Shown: positions 8,979-19,261, numbered from the stretch's first letter. The stretch: 64,000 nt of DNA from PALSA-350 sp963834445 (GCA_963834445.1 CAWIBU010000003.1:1054001-1118000); one strand, 5' to 3'. Notes: generated by a model from the letters alone, not told the origin. Translations and numbers: made by a program.

Positions 8979-9342
8979 TGCGAGCTCACTTGTAGGGGCT
9001 TTGTTTGGGGTGAAGGCGCACCGCAGATCCCTCGGCTACGCTCGGGATGACAAAGGGGAGGGATGCGGTTGCCCTCAAGAATTGCTCGTGGGATGGGCGA
9101 CAAGCAGGTCCCTCCACTTCGCTACCGCTCCGGTCGGGATGACAAATTTGTTTGGGGGACGGTAGAAGCCGCAAACCTGCGAGCTTACTTGTAGGGGTTT
9201 TGTTTGGGATGAAGGCGCACCGCAGGTCCCTCCGCTACGCTACGCTTCGGTCGGGATGACAAAGGAGAGGGTTGTGATGGCCTTCAAGAATTGATAGTGG
9301 GATGGGCGGATAGCAGGTCCGTCATGCGTAGCACGAGGGACA
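8979..9342. repeat. Direct duplication of an about 200-base dispersed repeat unit
   Basis: Two copies begin at 8979 and 9179 with TGCGAGCT-ACTTGTAGGGG, run through GAAGGCGCACCGCAG-TCCCTC, then GGGATGACAAAGG, CAAGAATTG and TGGGATGGGCG. The period is 200 bases, with scattered differences. The second copy ends against the stop of the response regulator gene. The same unit appears at 3697-3955 and 31665-31861. No gene is present in it. Confidence 0.75.
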
Positions 9343-9343
9343 G

Positions 9344-9973
9344 CTATTCCCAGTGGACTAGGCCGCGTTGGATGGCGTAGATGGCGGCTTGGGTGCGGTC
9401 GCGGACACCCATCTTGTCAAGGACGCTGCTTACATGGATGCGGACGGTTTTCTCGGCAATGCGCAACTGGTTGGCGATGTCACGGTTGCTCTGGCCACGG
9501 GTGATGTAGGTAAGGACCTCGTGCTCGCGAGGAGTCAGCTCTACCAGCGAGGTTCGCTCCGCCAAGCGGTCGCGCGCGATTGGGGGCAAATAGCGCATGC
9601 CTCGATGCGCGGCGACGATGGCCTCTACCAATTCTTCTCCACTGGTGTTCTTGGTGAGATAAGCCATGGCGCCGTTGCGAATGGCGCGATAAATGTCTTC
9701 GCTACCATCATAGTTGCTGAGCACGACAATCTTGGCCGCCTTTGAGAGCTTGCGGATCGCTGCGATGGCATCGAAACCATTCACTCCCGGCAAGCGGAGA
9801 TCCATCACGGTGACATCTGGACTGGTCTGCTGGTAAAGCTCGATGCCGCTGGCGCCTTCGCTGGCTTCACCCACGATCACGATATCGCTGCGCCCGCTCA
9901 GGACAGAACGCAAGGCCATGCGCGCGAGAAAGTGGTCTTCTATCAGAATTACCCGGATCGCCATGGGCATCAT
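9344..9973 (-). CDS. NarL/LuxR-type response regulator
   Basis: This 209-residue protein has a receiver domain (IRVILIEDHFLARMALRSVLSG, phosphoacceptor aspartate in DVTVMDLRLPG near residue 57, conserved lysine in AYLTKNTSG). A LuxR-type helix-turn-helix follows from about residue 145 (LTPREHEVLTYITRGQSNRDIANQL... VRIHVSSVLDKMGV). It overlaps the sensor kinase gene by four bases (ATGA), so the pair is one operon and very likely a cognate two-component system. Two nearby ATG codons (MMPM) could each be the start. DNA targets are unknown. Confidence 0.95.
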   Translation of the reverse strand: MMPMAIRVILIEDHFLARMALRSVLSGRSDIVIVGEASEGASGIELYQQTSPDVTVMDLRLPGVNGFDAIAAIRKLSKAAKIVVLSNYDGSEDIYRAIRNGAMAYLTKNTSGEELVEAIVAAHRGMRYLPPIARDRLAERTSLVELTPREHEVLTYITRGQSNRDIANQLRIAEKTVRIHVSSVLDKMGVRDRTQAAIYAIQRGLVHWE

Positions 9974-12855
9974 CCTCCCTGCACTTGCATTAGAAAAGGC
10001 ACTTGGACAAGGATCTCGGTGCCATGGCCAGCCGATGTCTCCACCCGGAGGCTGCCACCCATTTTGCGGGCACGTTCCTCCATGACGGGAATGCCAAAAT
10101 GGCCGTGGATGGCCGCGAGTGTGTCAGACGCGCGAAAGCCTCTGCCATCGTCTTTCACCGATAGACTCAACCAGTCCGCATGATATTGCAGATGGACCGA
10201 GATGATATTGGGCAGCGCGTGGCGCAAGGCATTGGTCACCGCCTCCTGCCCAATGCAAACAAGATGATGAACGCAGCCAGGAGCCAGCGCCACTTCATGG
10301 CCTTCGACCTGGAGCTGCATGTCGACCCCTTCTTTCGCGCTCAAAGGGGTCAAGGCATTGGACAAGGCGCTAGAAAGCGGGCCGGTGGCTTCTTCGTTCT
10401 CGCGCAGGTCCCAGAGAATACGGCGGGCTTCTGTTTGACAATGGCGCACCATGTTTCTGGCCAGCTCACAGGCTTTGGCGGCAGGGCTGGTCTCGCTACC
10501 CAGCAGCCGCGCGGTCGTTTCCATTTGCCAGGAGATGGCGGCGAAGCCGGCCATCAAGGTGTCATGCCACTCACGCGCGATGCGATTACGCTCTTCAAGC
10601 ACGACCCCCAGTTCGCCTTTGGCACGCGTTAGGCGCCAGCGGAAAAGGCGAATGGCAGCCGCCGCCGCCAGCACGCACAACAATGCATAGAACCACCATG
10701 CCTGATAGAAGTAGGGCTGTTGATGAACAGCGATGCTGACGATCTGGTCGTTCCATGCGGAGCCGGCGTTGCGCGCGTCCACCAGAAACCGGTAGTGACC
10801 GGGAGGAAGCTTGCGATAATGAGCTCCCCTGTATTGGGTCACTGTCCAGTCACGGTCATAGCCATCGAGCTTGTAGCGAAACTCCATTTGCGCGGGATTG
10901 GCCAGGTTCTGCGAATTGAACTGAAACACAATGTCTTCCAGTCCGGGTGCGAGCTCTAATTTGCTGCTTGCCTGCACGCTGGTATCGTCCAACAAAGCTC
11001 CTGTCAGCCGGGCCGGTGGAGCGGGCGGCAAACCTTTGCCGGCAGGGTCGCTGTGGGCCAGGCCCCGGGCGGTGGCGAACCACAGGGTGCCATCCTTCAT
11101 CCGCGTCGCGGAGGGCTGGGCCACACCAACGCACTCGGTGCTGGGCATGCCGTCGGCCTTGCCCAAGCGGACGTAATCCAAGGTCTTGCGTTTTTGATCG
11201 GCAAGCTCTTCCAGTTCGCGGCGCTGGACGCGGACAATGCCGCGTGAGGTGCCCATCCACAAGGATCCCTTGCCGTCATCGAGCACGGAGAAGATGGTGT
11301 TGTCTGCGATGCCGTCGGGCGTGGAAAGATGAAAAGCACGGTCGCCTTTAAGGCGGTCAAGGCCGCCTCCCTTGGTGCCAACCCACACGTTGCGGCCCTG
11401 GTCGATGGAGATGGACAGTACATAAGGGTGGGAGATTCCGTCGACCTTGCGGACACCGTCGCCAAGCACCCGATAGAGCCCTGCCGAGGTGCCCACGAGA
11501 ATGGCTCCATCGTCATTCTGTGCCAGGCAGGTGATCAGTTTGTCTTTCAGCAGGAGGATGCCTTTGTTTTTTGCGGGGATGCCGTCGGCGAAATGCAGCA
11601 GGCCGGTGTAGGTACCCACCCATAAGCCACCGTGGCTGTCACTTAGCAGAGCACTTTCGGCATCGGTCAGCGTTTCGTGCCCGAGCAGGAAGTGGCGAAA
11701 CCTGGTTCCGTCGTAACGAAACAGTCCGTTGAACCAGGTACCGATCCAGACATTGCCGGCGGCATCTTCTGCGAGCGTACGAATGGACGCGGAGTCTCCG
11801 GGCAGAGGCTCGCGCTGAACCCTACCCTGGCGGAGCCGAAATAGTCCTTTGCCCCAGGTCCCAATCCATAAATCTCCCCTATGGTCCGTGAGGATAGCGG
11901 CGGATTGCACTTCACGCATGGCCCGGGGTTCCTTGCGGAGAGGAAGCAGGGTCGCGATGCGCCAGCGCGCGAGGCCACCGGTGGAGAGCCCGACCCATAG
12001 GTTGCTCTCATCGTCTTCGTAAAGTGAGCGGACGCTGTTATCGGCCAGCCCGTCGCTGGTGGACCAGCAGGAGAAGCTCGAGCCGGTGACCCGGCATAGA
12101 CCGTCGTTGTAGGTGCCAACCCACATGTTGCCCTGGGAGTCGCCGACCAGCGCGGTGACCTCTTTACGGAAGCCGGGCACCACTTGCTGCGTATACTCCT
12201 CACCGGCCTTGCCGGATGCTTTTGCGGCGGGCGTCATGCGGATAAGGCCATCACGCAGGCCGACCCAAAGTACGCCGCGGCGATCGTAGTAGATGCCTAC
12301 CGCATCACCGGTCATGATGTGGTGCGTTTGGTGGTGTTGGAGGAGATGCTTGTGCTCGCCTCTGGCGGAGAGATGGAAGAGTCCGTTGGAAGTGAGGATG
12401 AAGATGCCACCGTGGCCGTCTTCGGCGAACGGAGTGGTGATGTCGCCAGAGACCGGGCCCAGCTTATCGAGGAGCTCGACGGTTTGGGTTGCGCCGTGAA
12501 CGGTGATGCGCTCGATGCCATCGTGCGTGGCCGCCCAGATGGTGCCGGCGGCATCTTCGAAAAAGCCGCGAATGCGCTCGCCGTAAAAGCCTGCCTTCTC
12601 GCTGACGTTGATGGCGGCGCCCGCGGTTTGGCGGATGATTCCGCGATCGTCTGTGCCAATCCAGAGATCGCCGCTGCGGCTTACCAGTAGGGAGTTGACG
12701 GCTTCGCTGGCGGCCGGATCGTTGGCATCGACGCGGATGGGGCTAAAGCGGAGGCCATCGAAGGAGGCTACGCCGCCGTAGGTTGCGATGAGCAGGCGGC
12801 CGCCGGGGACCTGGGTGATGGCACGCAACTCACTTTGCGGCAAACCGTCTTCCAC
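9970..12855 (-). CDS. Sensor histidine kinase with beta-propeller sensor, Y_Y_Y domain and HisKA_3 kinase
   Basis: From GTG 12855 this is 961 residues. Two-component-regulator propeller repeats (LWIGT, VWVGT and similar, repeated about twelve times) fill residues 1-610 and a Y_Y_Y domain lies at about 640-710. One membrane helix follows (AWWFYALLCVLAAAAAIRLF), then HisKA_3 with the phospho-histidine in AREWHDTL, and HATPase_c (QEAVTNALRHA, DDGRGF, MEERARKMGGSL). The propeller should be periplasmic and sense a ligand. However, GTG 12855 lies after the signal peptide: the same frame upstream encodes FLLLALSTALPVLCA and YQKQEWQ, which the family conserves, yet has no ATG, GTG or TTG before a TAA at 13033-13035. 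The true 5' end is therefore uncertain (see findings). Confidence 0.93.
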   Translation of the reverse strand: MEDGLPQSELRAITQVPGGRLLIATYGGVASFDGLRFSPIRVDANDPAASEAVNSLLVSRSGDLWIGTDDRGIIRQTAGAAINVSEKAGFYGERIRGFFEDAAGTIWAATHDGIERITVHGATQTVELLDKLGPVSGDITTPFAEDGHGGIFILTSNGLFHLSARGEHKHLLQHHQTHHIMTGDAVGIYYDRRGVLWVGLRDGLIRMTPAAKASGKAGEEYTQQVVPGFRKEVTALVGDSQGNMWVGTYNDGLCRVTGSSFSCWSTSDGLADNSVRSLYEDDESNLWVGLSTGGLARWRIATLLPLRKEPRAMREVQSAAILTDHRGDLWIGTWGKGLFRLRQGRVQREPLPGDSASIRTLAEDAAGNVWIGTWFNGLFRYDGTRFRHFLLGHETLTDAESALLSDSHGGLWVGTYTGLLHFADGIPAKNKGILLLKDKLITCLAQNDDGAILVGTSAGLYRVLGDGVRKVDGISHPYVLSISIDQGRNVWVGTKGGGLDRLKGDRAFHLSTPDGIADNTIFSVLDDGKGSLWMGTSRGIVRVQRRELEELADQKRKTLDYVRLGKADGMPSTECVGVAQPSATRMKDGTLWFATARGLAHSDPAGKGLPPAPPARLTGALLDDTSVQASSKLELAPGLEDIVFQFNSQNLANPAQMEFRYKLDGYDRDWTVTQYRGAHYRKLPPGHYRFLVDARNAGSAWNDQIVSIAVHQQPYFYQAWWFYALLCVLAAAAAIRLFRWRLTRAKGELGVVLEERNRIAREWHDTLMAGFAAISWQMETTARLLGSETSPAAKACELARNMVRHCQTEARRILWDLRENEEATGPLSSALSNALTPLSAKEGVDMQLQVEGHEVALAPGCVHHLVCIGQEAVTNALRHALPNIISVHLQYHADWLSLSVKDDGRGFRASDTLAAIHGHFGIPVMEERARKMGGSLRVETSAGHGTEILVQVPFLMQVQGG

Positions 12856-13262
12856 TTGCCACTCCTGCTTTTGGTATTGGGAGAGGTCAACGGTCGCGCA
12901 GAGGACGGGCAGAGCTGTGCTCAGGGCCAGCAGAAGGAAGAGGGCGTTTCGCCTTCTGCTGGGTGCGCAATCGTGCCTGGGCGGCCGTGGGTTGGGCGAA
13001 GGAATAGGGAAACCCTCTGAACAACTGAAAGATTACGAACGATAAATTACCCCATCACAGGCGTGACTGTATTGCAACTTATTTTTGACGAGCGCGGCTT
13101 TCGCAGCGGTCTCAGGATGGCGCATTGCAGATGCCGTACACGAGGCGGATGGCTCGAGGTTACTTGTGCGTGCTGCTTTCGAGCCATCAAACATCATCGC
13201 TCCTCTGCCGATAGGTTGCCCAAGACACTTAAACGTACGGTACGCAATGGGCGCAACTTTTT
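12856..13262. other. Region between divergent sensor kinase and NHL/Ig protein genes
   Basis: The first part (12856-13032) is the in-frame 5' extension of the sensor kinase on the minus strand, encoding a signal-peptide-like segment without a standard start codon. The rest holds the promoters of both divergent genes. I see no other gene. Confidence 0.5.
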
Positions 13263-16200
13263 ATGGCAGAGAAGCGATGGCCGCTGGCCTTAACCGGCGT
13301 ACTGGCGTTGGCGACAAGCGTCGCCGCGCAGAACACCCCCCCAACCTTTGGGGGGATGACGACGGTCGCCAGCAGTTCCGCGCCGGTCGTCGTTACGTTG
13401 ACGGCTCAGAGCAGCGGTACCCTCACCTCGCTGGCAGCACTCACGGGGGGTTCGCCGAACCTGGACTTTGCGGTGACATCCGTTACCTGCGTTATCAACA
13501 TGACTCTCAACCCGGGTGATCAATGCACAGTCAGCGTGGTGTTTTCTCCTCAGTATCCGGGCGTACGGCAAGGGGCTGTTGTAGCAACTGCGGGTGGCCA
13601 ATTGCTGGCCGGCGCGCCGCTGAGCGGAATCGGACAAGGAAGTCTGCCAGTGTTGGCGCCGGGCACGATCCATACGGTGGCCGGCGACGGGGATTGGATT
13701 TATCTGCGCGACGGCATTGCTGCGATTGATGCCCCTATCTTCCTGCCCACCGGACTGGCCGTGGATGGGGCAGGAGATTTGTTTCTTTGCGATTCGAGTA
13801 ATAATCGGGTGCGCCGGGTGGACGCCACCTCGGGCAATATCACCACGGTTGCCGGCAACGGCAGCCCGGGAGGCGCGGGGGACGGCGGCCTGGCGACGGC
13901 TGCGGAACTGAGCAACCCGTCGGGCCTGGCGATCGACGGTGGGGGCAATCTTTTTATTGCGGACACGGGCAACAATGTAGTTCGCCGGGTCGACGCGATC
14001 TCAGGACTCATCACTACGTATGCCGGCCAGATGGGCACGATGGGCTACGCGGGCGACGGAAGCGCAGCCGCCAGTGCCCTGCTGACCGCGCCCCGCGGAC
14101 TTGCGCTGATGCCGGGCGGCGATCTCTTAATCACTGACAGTGGCAACCATGCGATTCGCGAGGTCAACCTTACCTCGAAACAGATACAAACGATCGCCGG
14201 AACCGGGGCGGCCGGTTACAACGGGGATGGCATCAACGCCACACTGGCTCAACTGAATGACCCCTACGGGGTGGCAGTGCGTTCCGATGGCGCGATCGCC
14301 ATCGCGGACCTGGAAAATCAGCGGGTTCGCCTCATCAATACCAGCGGCGTCATTGCAACGGCATTGGGAACCGGCCAACGCAATGCCGGAACCCCCAGCC
14401 AGGAACAGCTGGATGGACCGGCGGACGTAGCCTTCGACCCTGCCGGCGATCTGTTTGTCGCCGACGCGGGCAACAACCGCGTGCGTGTTGTGGCGGCGAC
14501 CGGGGGCACGATTCAGACGCTCGCCGGCACTGCCAGCGAGCAGTTTGCAGGGGACGGCGGCCCGGCGAACCTGGCCAGCCTCTACGGTCCCTATGCGTTG
14601 GCCTTCGATGCGCATGGCAACCTGTGGCTTTCGGATACGTTTCACAATCGGGTGCGCGAGATTACCGGCTCGTTGCTGAGTCTTACCTACGCCACCATCA
14701 AGGTTGGCAATGTTTCTCCGCCGGTGGTCGAGAGCCTGGCGAACGAGGGCAACGCAAATCTTATCTTGAGCACGCCGGTGCTTACGCAGGCTGCGCTAGA
14801 TTCCGGGACCACCACCTGCAGCCCAACCGCGATGGCGCCGACGACCTCGTGCAACATGGGGATAGAGTTTGCCCCGACGATGGTTGGCGCAAACATCACC
14901 GGCTCGATCAGCTGGCCCTCGAACGCACCCAACGTTACGCCGCTGGATAGCTTGACGGGCACGGTGCTGAGTGTTGATGTGACCTCGACTGCTCTCTCCG
15001 CGAGCAAGAATCCGGGGGTGGTGGGGCAGGCAATCACGCTCACGGCGACGGTTACCAGCGCCAATGGCAGCCGCGTCGGAACGATCACCTTCTCGGAAGG
15101 CAGCAGCACCTGGTGTGCTGCGGTCACGCTCAGCGGTGGGGGAACGGCAAACTGCGTGATCCCAGGCCTTGCCCTTGGCTCGCACATCTTCAACGCCAGC
15201 TACTCGGGCGATGCGAACGACGCGCCCAGCGCGTCGCCGGCCTACACCGAGCTGATCAAGCAGCAGCCGGCGTTAGTGCTGAGCGTTGCGCCCAGTCCGG
15301 CCGTAGTCAGCAGCAGTGTCACGCTCACCTTGACGGCCGTGGACCAGAGCGGCACCCCAACCGGTTCCATTGTGTTTTATGACGGCGCTGTAGCCGTCGG
15401 GACTGTGGCTCTTAACGGCGCCGGGAATGCGCAATGGAGTACACAGGCATTTGGCGTGGGCAACCATAGTCTCTCGGCGCATTACGCAGGCGACAGTGCC
15501 AACATCAACGGCAGTTCAAACACGGTCAACGAAACAATCAACGAAGCGACTACCGCAACGGCGCTGGCTTTGAGTGCCAGTAATGCCAGCGTGGGCACCG
15601 CGCTTATGTTTACAGCGACGGTGACGAATAACGGTGGGCCGGCGCTCACCGGTTCCGTCACCTTCAAAGATGGAATTACGGTCCTGAGTGCGCAGCCGCT
15701 CTCTGCCGGCAGCAGCACCATCACCGTAAGCACGCTTGGGCCCGGCAGCCACAGCATCACCGCGGTTTATAGCGGGGATAGCGATAATGGCGCCAGTACC
15801 TCGGCTCTGATGACGGAGACAATCGCACAGATTGCGACCGTGACCACGCTAGGCAGCGATGCCAGTGTGCTCAACGCCGGGGCGACGCTGCATCTCACCA
15901 CCAGCGTGTCGCTCGCGCCGGGAGCCGTTGCCGATGGCGCGCTCACCGGGAACGTAACATTCAAGGACGGATCGAGCGTGCTCGGGGTCGTGAGTATCAA
16001 CCCCGGCGGGCAAGCCACCCTGCCAGTCAGCGCTCTCTCGGTCGGCTCGCATTCGTTGACGGCGAGCTTTGCCGGCAACACGAACTACGCGGCCAGCAAC
16101 TCCTCGGCGGTCGGCCTTACGGTACAACAAACGGTCACGCAGATCACGTTGAGCTCCACCTCGTCGACTACCCTGGCGGGCAAACCGGCCGGCTTCAGCG

Positions 16201-18650
16201 TGACGGTGACCAGCGCTACCGGGATACCCAGTGGGCCGGTGAGCTTGCGTGACGGCGCGACCGTGATTGGCACGGCTACCCTGAGTTTGACTGGGAGCGC
16301 GGTGTTCTCGACCAGCTCGCTCAGCCACGGCACGCACTCGATCACAGCGGCTTACGGCGGCGATGGCAACTACCTCGCATCGATTTCTGCGATTGCGCAG
16401 CAAACCGTGCAGTTGGCTCAACCCACGGTGACACTCAGCGGACCGGCTGGCGCGGTCGACGCCGGCACACGTGCTGCGTTTACGGCAGCTCTCACTACAC
16501 CCGGCGTAACCCCCACCGGCACGCTCACCTTACTGGATGGCAGCTCGGCAATTGCCACAGCCACCATATCCGGGGATGGCAGCTTTGTCTTGGCTACAGC
16601 GGCGCTGAGCATCGGCAACCACACGGTGACGGCGAGCTATAGCGGAGATGCAAACAACAGTGCCGCCGTTTCGCAGGCGGCCACCGTGATGATACGCCCG
16701 GCAAGTTCCACGACCAGCCTGATCACCAGCGTCAATCCCATTATCCAGGGCAATGCGCTGACCTTGACGGCAACGATCATCAGCGATAGCCCGAACGCCG
16801 GTGGACTGGTTAGCTTCCTCGATGGCACGACGCTTCTGGGAACAATCGCTCTCGGGGCCGGTGGGACCGCAAGCCTTGTAGCAGGAGACCTTGTTGCGGG
16901 GACGCATGCGCTGACGGCGGTGTATAGCGGTGACACCAACCATGCTGGTTCCACCTCGGGCTCAACCAGTGAGCTGGTGCTCGAAAGCGCTTCGGCCACG
17001 CTCAGCTCCAGCAACAATCCGGCGGCCAGCGGCCAGAACGTCACCTTCACGGTCCAGCTCGGCGGGGCAGGCAAGGCCTTTCCCACAGGTGTGGCAACCC
17101 TGCGCGATAACGGTGTGCTGCTGGCTGCTTTCCCGCTGAACAACACGGCCTCGGGCAGCTTTAGCACCCGTGCGCTCATGGTCGGTTCGCATACCATCAC
17201 CTTGAGCTATGCCGGCGACCAAAACTTTGCTGCGGCAGCCTCTCAACTCGTGCAAACGGTGGTTGATGCAAACACCCAGACGACGCTCGCTGCCCCTGCC
17301 GACCCGTCTACTTACGCGCAACCGGTCAGCCTTGTCGCTACGGTGACCAGCAATGGGGGCGTTGCCACGGGAGTTGTGAACTTTACGGATGGCGGAGCAA
17401 ACGTCGGGGCCGCCCAGCTAGATGCCTCGGGCGCGGCGGCGCTTACGCTCTCCACCCTCGCTCCCGGCTCGCATAGCGTGGTCGCGCAGTATGCGGGCGA
17501 CGGTAAGGCCGCGCCCTCCGCATCAACTACGGTTACGTTTGCCGTCAAGCAGACTACGGCGTTGGCGGTGAGCTCAAACAGCAGCCCGGGATTCACCCTG
17601 AGCCCAATCAGCTTTACCGCCGCCGTCACCAACGCCGGGGCAGCGCCGGTCACGGGCACGATCAATTTCACCGCAGGAGGCAATGCTATCGGCACGGCAC
17701 CACTTGACGGTACCGGCCGGTCGACGCTGACTCTGCCCGCGATGAGCAACGGCAGCTATGCCATTGCTGCCAACTATGCGGGCGATGGCGCAAACCTCCC
17801 AAGCGCCTCGGCGGTATTCAACGAAACGATCCAGCTACGGCCCTCGTCGACCACAGTTACCGGTTCGACAACAGACCCGGCTAATTTGCAGCAGATCACC
17901 TTGATCGCGGTGGTCGCAGGACAGGGCAGCGCGACGCCCGGCGGTACCGTGACCTTTACCAGCGGCAGCACAGCGCTGGGGCAAGCGTTACTTGGGCCGA
18001 CTGGGGTCGCGATCATCACGACGATCTTCACGCAGCCGAACCAGCAGGTCACCGCCAGCTACGCCGGCGACATTAACTATGCGGCCTCGCAATCTACGGG
18101 ACCGATCACGATAACAGGAGTAGCATCGCCGCCGCAGTTCACGCTGTCGGTCAGTGCGCCGTCGATAATCCTAATTACGCGCCAGCACACGACCATCAAC
18201 GTGCTGATCGCATCGGTGAAAGGCTTCACCGACACGATTGCCCTGGGCTGCACGGGGCTGCCCAAATCAGCTACCTGCACGTTTACTCCGTCGCAAGTTG
18301 CACTATCGGCGAATGGCGCGCCCACCGTTTCCCTCACTGTGGATACCGGCGATCCTCTGGGCGCCGGTCCCAACACGACGGCCTCGCTGCTTCACAGTCA
18401 TGGCACTTTCCTGTGCTGCTTGCCTTTTGGTCTATTGGCGGGACTATTGCGGCGCAGAGCCGCACTTCGCAATCTCAGCGCGTTCATTCTGTGCGCGGCG
18501 GCGCTTGCGCTGACGATCAGCGCTTCCGGCTGCAGCGGTTTGAGCATCGGTTCCACCGCGCCTGGTACTTACACCTTCAAGGTTGTGGGCACGGCTGCTG
18601 CTTCGGGTCTTACGCAGACGCAGACCATAACTTTGGTGGTGACGCAGTGA
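13263..18650 (+). CDS. Giant secreted NHL-propeller and Ig-like-repeat protein
   Basis: This 1795-residue protein has a signal peptide (MAEKRWPLALTGVLALATSVAAQ), a beta-sandwich of the choice-of-anchor type (about 30-120, with the motif CTVSVVFSPQYPG), then six NHL repeats (about 135-465; for example LFIADTGNNVVRRV) that should form one six-bladed propeller. A second anchor-like domain (about 470-570) precedes eleven Ig-like repeats of about 95 residues, each ending in a variant of SYSGDANNSA. The last domain (from about 1625) is split by a hydrophobic insert with RRR and SASGC. It is likely a surface adhesin or matrix protein. The start has no strong ribosome site. A small outer-membrane protein gene follows directly. 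Confidence 0.9.
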   Translation: MAEKRWPLALTGVLALATSVAAQNTPPTFGGMTTVASSSAPVVVTLTAQSSGTLTSLAALTGGSPNLDFAVTSVTCVINMTLNPGDQCTVSVVFSPQYPGVRQGAVVATAGGQLLAGAPLSGIGQGSLPVLAPGTIHTVAGDGDWIYLRDGIAAIDAPIFLPTGLAVDGAGDLFLCDSSNNRVRRVDATSGNITTVAGNGSPGGAGDGGLATAAELSNPSGLAIDGGGNLFIADTGNNVVRRVDAISGLITTYAGQMGTMGYAGDGSAAASALLTAPRGLALMPGGDLLITDSGNHAIREVNLTSKQIQTIAGTGAAGYNGDGINATLAQLNDPYGVAVRSDGAIAIADLENQRVRLINTSGVIATALGTGQRNAGTPSQEQLDGPADVAFDPAGDLFVADAGNNRVRVVAATGGTIQTLAGTASEQFAGDGGPANLASLYGPYALAFDAHGNLWLSDTFHNRVREITGSLLSLTYATIKVGNVSPPVVESLANEGNANLILSTPVLTQAALDSGTTTCSPTAMAPTTSCNMGIEFAPTMVGANITGSISWPSNAPNVTPLDSLTGTVLSVDVTSTALSASKNPGVVGQAITLTATVTSANGSRVGTITFSEGSSTWCAAVTLSGGGTANCVIPGLALGSHIFNASYSGDANDAPSASPAYTELIKQQPALVLSVAPSPAVVSSSVTLTLTAVDQSGTPTGSIVFYDGAVAVGTVALNGAGNAQWSTQAFGVGNHSLSAHYAGDSANINGSSNTVNETINEATTATALALSASNASVGTALMFTATVTNNGGPALTGSVTFKDGITVLSAQPLSAGSSTITVSTLGPGSHSITAVYSGDSDNGASTSALMTETIAQIATVTTLGSDASVLNAGATLHLTTSVSLAPGAVADGALTGNVTFKDGSSVLGVVSINPGGQATLPVSALSVGSHSLTASFAGNTNYAASNSSAVGLTVQQTVTQITLSSTSSTTLAGKPAGFSVTVTSATGIPSGPVSLRDGATVIGTATLSLTGSAVFSTSSLSHGTHSITAAYGGDGNYLASISAIAQQTVQLAQPTVTLSGPAGAVDAGTRAAFTAALTTPGVTPTGTLTLLDGSSAIATATISGDGSFVLATAALSIGNHTVTASYSGDANNSAAVSQAATVMIRPASSTTSLITSVNPIIQGNALTLTATIISDSPNAGGLVSFLDGTTLLGTIALGAGGTASLVAGDLVAGTHALTAVYSGDTNHAGSTSGSTSELVLESASATLSSSNNPAASGQNVTFTVQLGGAGKAFPTGVATLRDNGVLLAAFPLNNTASGSFSTRALMVGSHTITLSYAGDQNFAAAASQLVQTVVDANTQTTLAAPADPSTYAQPVSLVATVTSNGGVATGVVNFTDGGANVGAAQLDASGAAALTLSTLAPGSHSVVAQYAGDGKAAPSASTTVTFAVKQTTALAVSSNSSPGFTLSPISFTAAVTNAGAAPVTGTINFTAGGNAIGTAPLDGTGRSTLTLPAMSNGSYAIAANYAGDGANLPSASAVFNETIQLRPSSTTVTGSTTDPANLQQITLIAVVAGQGSATPGGTVTFTSGSTALGQALLGPTGVAIITTIFTQPNQQVTASYAGDINYAASQSTGPITITGVASPPQFTLSVSAPSIILITRQHTTINVLIASVKGFTDTIALGCTGLPKSATCTFTPSQVALSANGAPTVSLTVDTGDPLGAGPNTTASLLHSHGTFLCCLPFGLLAGLLRRRAALRNLSAFILCAAALALTISASGCSGLSIGSTAPGTYTFKVVGTAAASGLTQTQTITLVVTQ

Positions 18651-18652
18651 GA

Positions 18653-19261
18653 ATGCCGGCCAGGGTACTGATTGTGGCAACGGCACTCTGGGCTGGAACG
18701 CCGTCTTCGCCAGCACAGGTGGTTCCCTCGGCAGTGGGACCGGGTTCGTATGTGGCGGTAGGCGGGGCGGTGTCTGGCTTTCAGGCGGTATATGGGCAAC
18801 GCTATCTGGTTGGCGGTTTGATCTATGCGGATGTGCATCCGCAGTGGCGCGTTGGTTTCGAAGGGGAAGCACGTTTTCTGCGCTACCACACGTCGGAAGA
18901 CGTCAACGAAACGGACTACCTCGGCGGTGTCCGCGTCCTGGTTCTCCGTTTCCATGGGCTCGAGCCCTATACCAAGTTCCTGGTGGGCATGGGCAAGATC
19001 AAGTTGCCCTTCGGCGATGGGCATGGTTCCTTCTTAGCCTATGCACCAGGCGCGGGTCTCGATTTCGCTCTCAGCCAGAATGTCACTCTGCGGGCAATCG
19101 ATTTTGAATATCAGCACTGGCCGCAATTCCCCTACGGATCCTTTAGCCCGTATGGAATCAGCTGCGGCATCAGGGTGCGCGTAACGCCGCTGGCGCGCAT
19201 TCCCCAGAGCGTGCGCAAGCGGCGCGTGCATAGTCCATCTCTGGATGCAGGTTCACAGTAA
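18653..19261 (+). CDS. Small outer-membrane beta-barrel protein
   Basis: This 202-residue protein starts at ATG 18653, with an in-frame GTG at 18647 overlapping the stop of the NHL/Ig gene; either fits translational coupling. It has a signal peptide (MPARVLIVATALWAGTPSSPAQ), then alternating aromatic and glycine strands typical of an OmpA-like eight-stranded barrel (SYVAVGGAVSGFQAVYGQRYLVGGLIYADVHPQWRVGFE is one stretch; YGISCGIRVRVTP ends the barrel). Such proteins often accompany large surface proteins in Acidobacteria. An assembly or anchoring role is inferred from coupling alone. The last 20 residues are basic and lie outside the barrel. Confidence 0.8.
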   Translation: MPARVLIVATALWAGTPSSPAQVVPSAVGPGSYVAVGGAVSGFQAVYGQRYLVGGLIYADVHPQWRVGFEGEARFLRYHTSEDVNETDYLGGVRVLVLRFHGLEPYTKFLVGMGKIKLPFGDGHGSFLAYAPGAGLDFALSQNVTLRAIDFEYQHWPQFPYGSFSPYGISCGIRVRVTPLARIPQSVRKRRVHSPSLDAGSQ

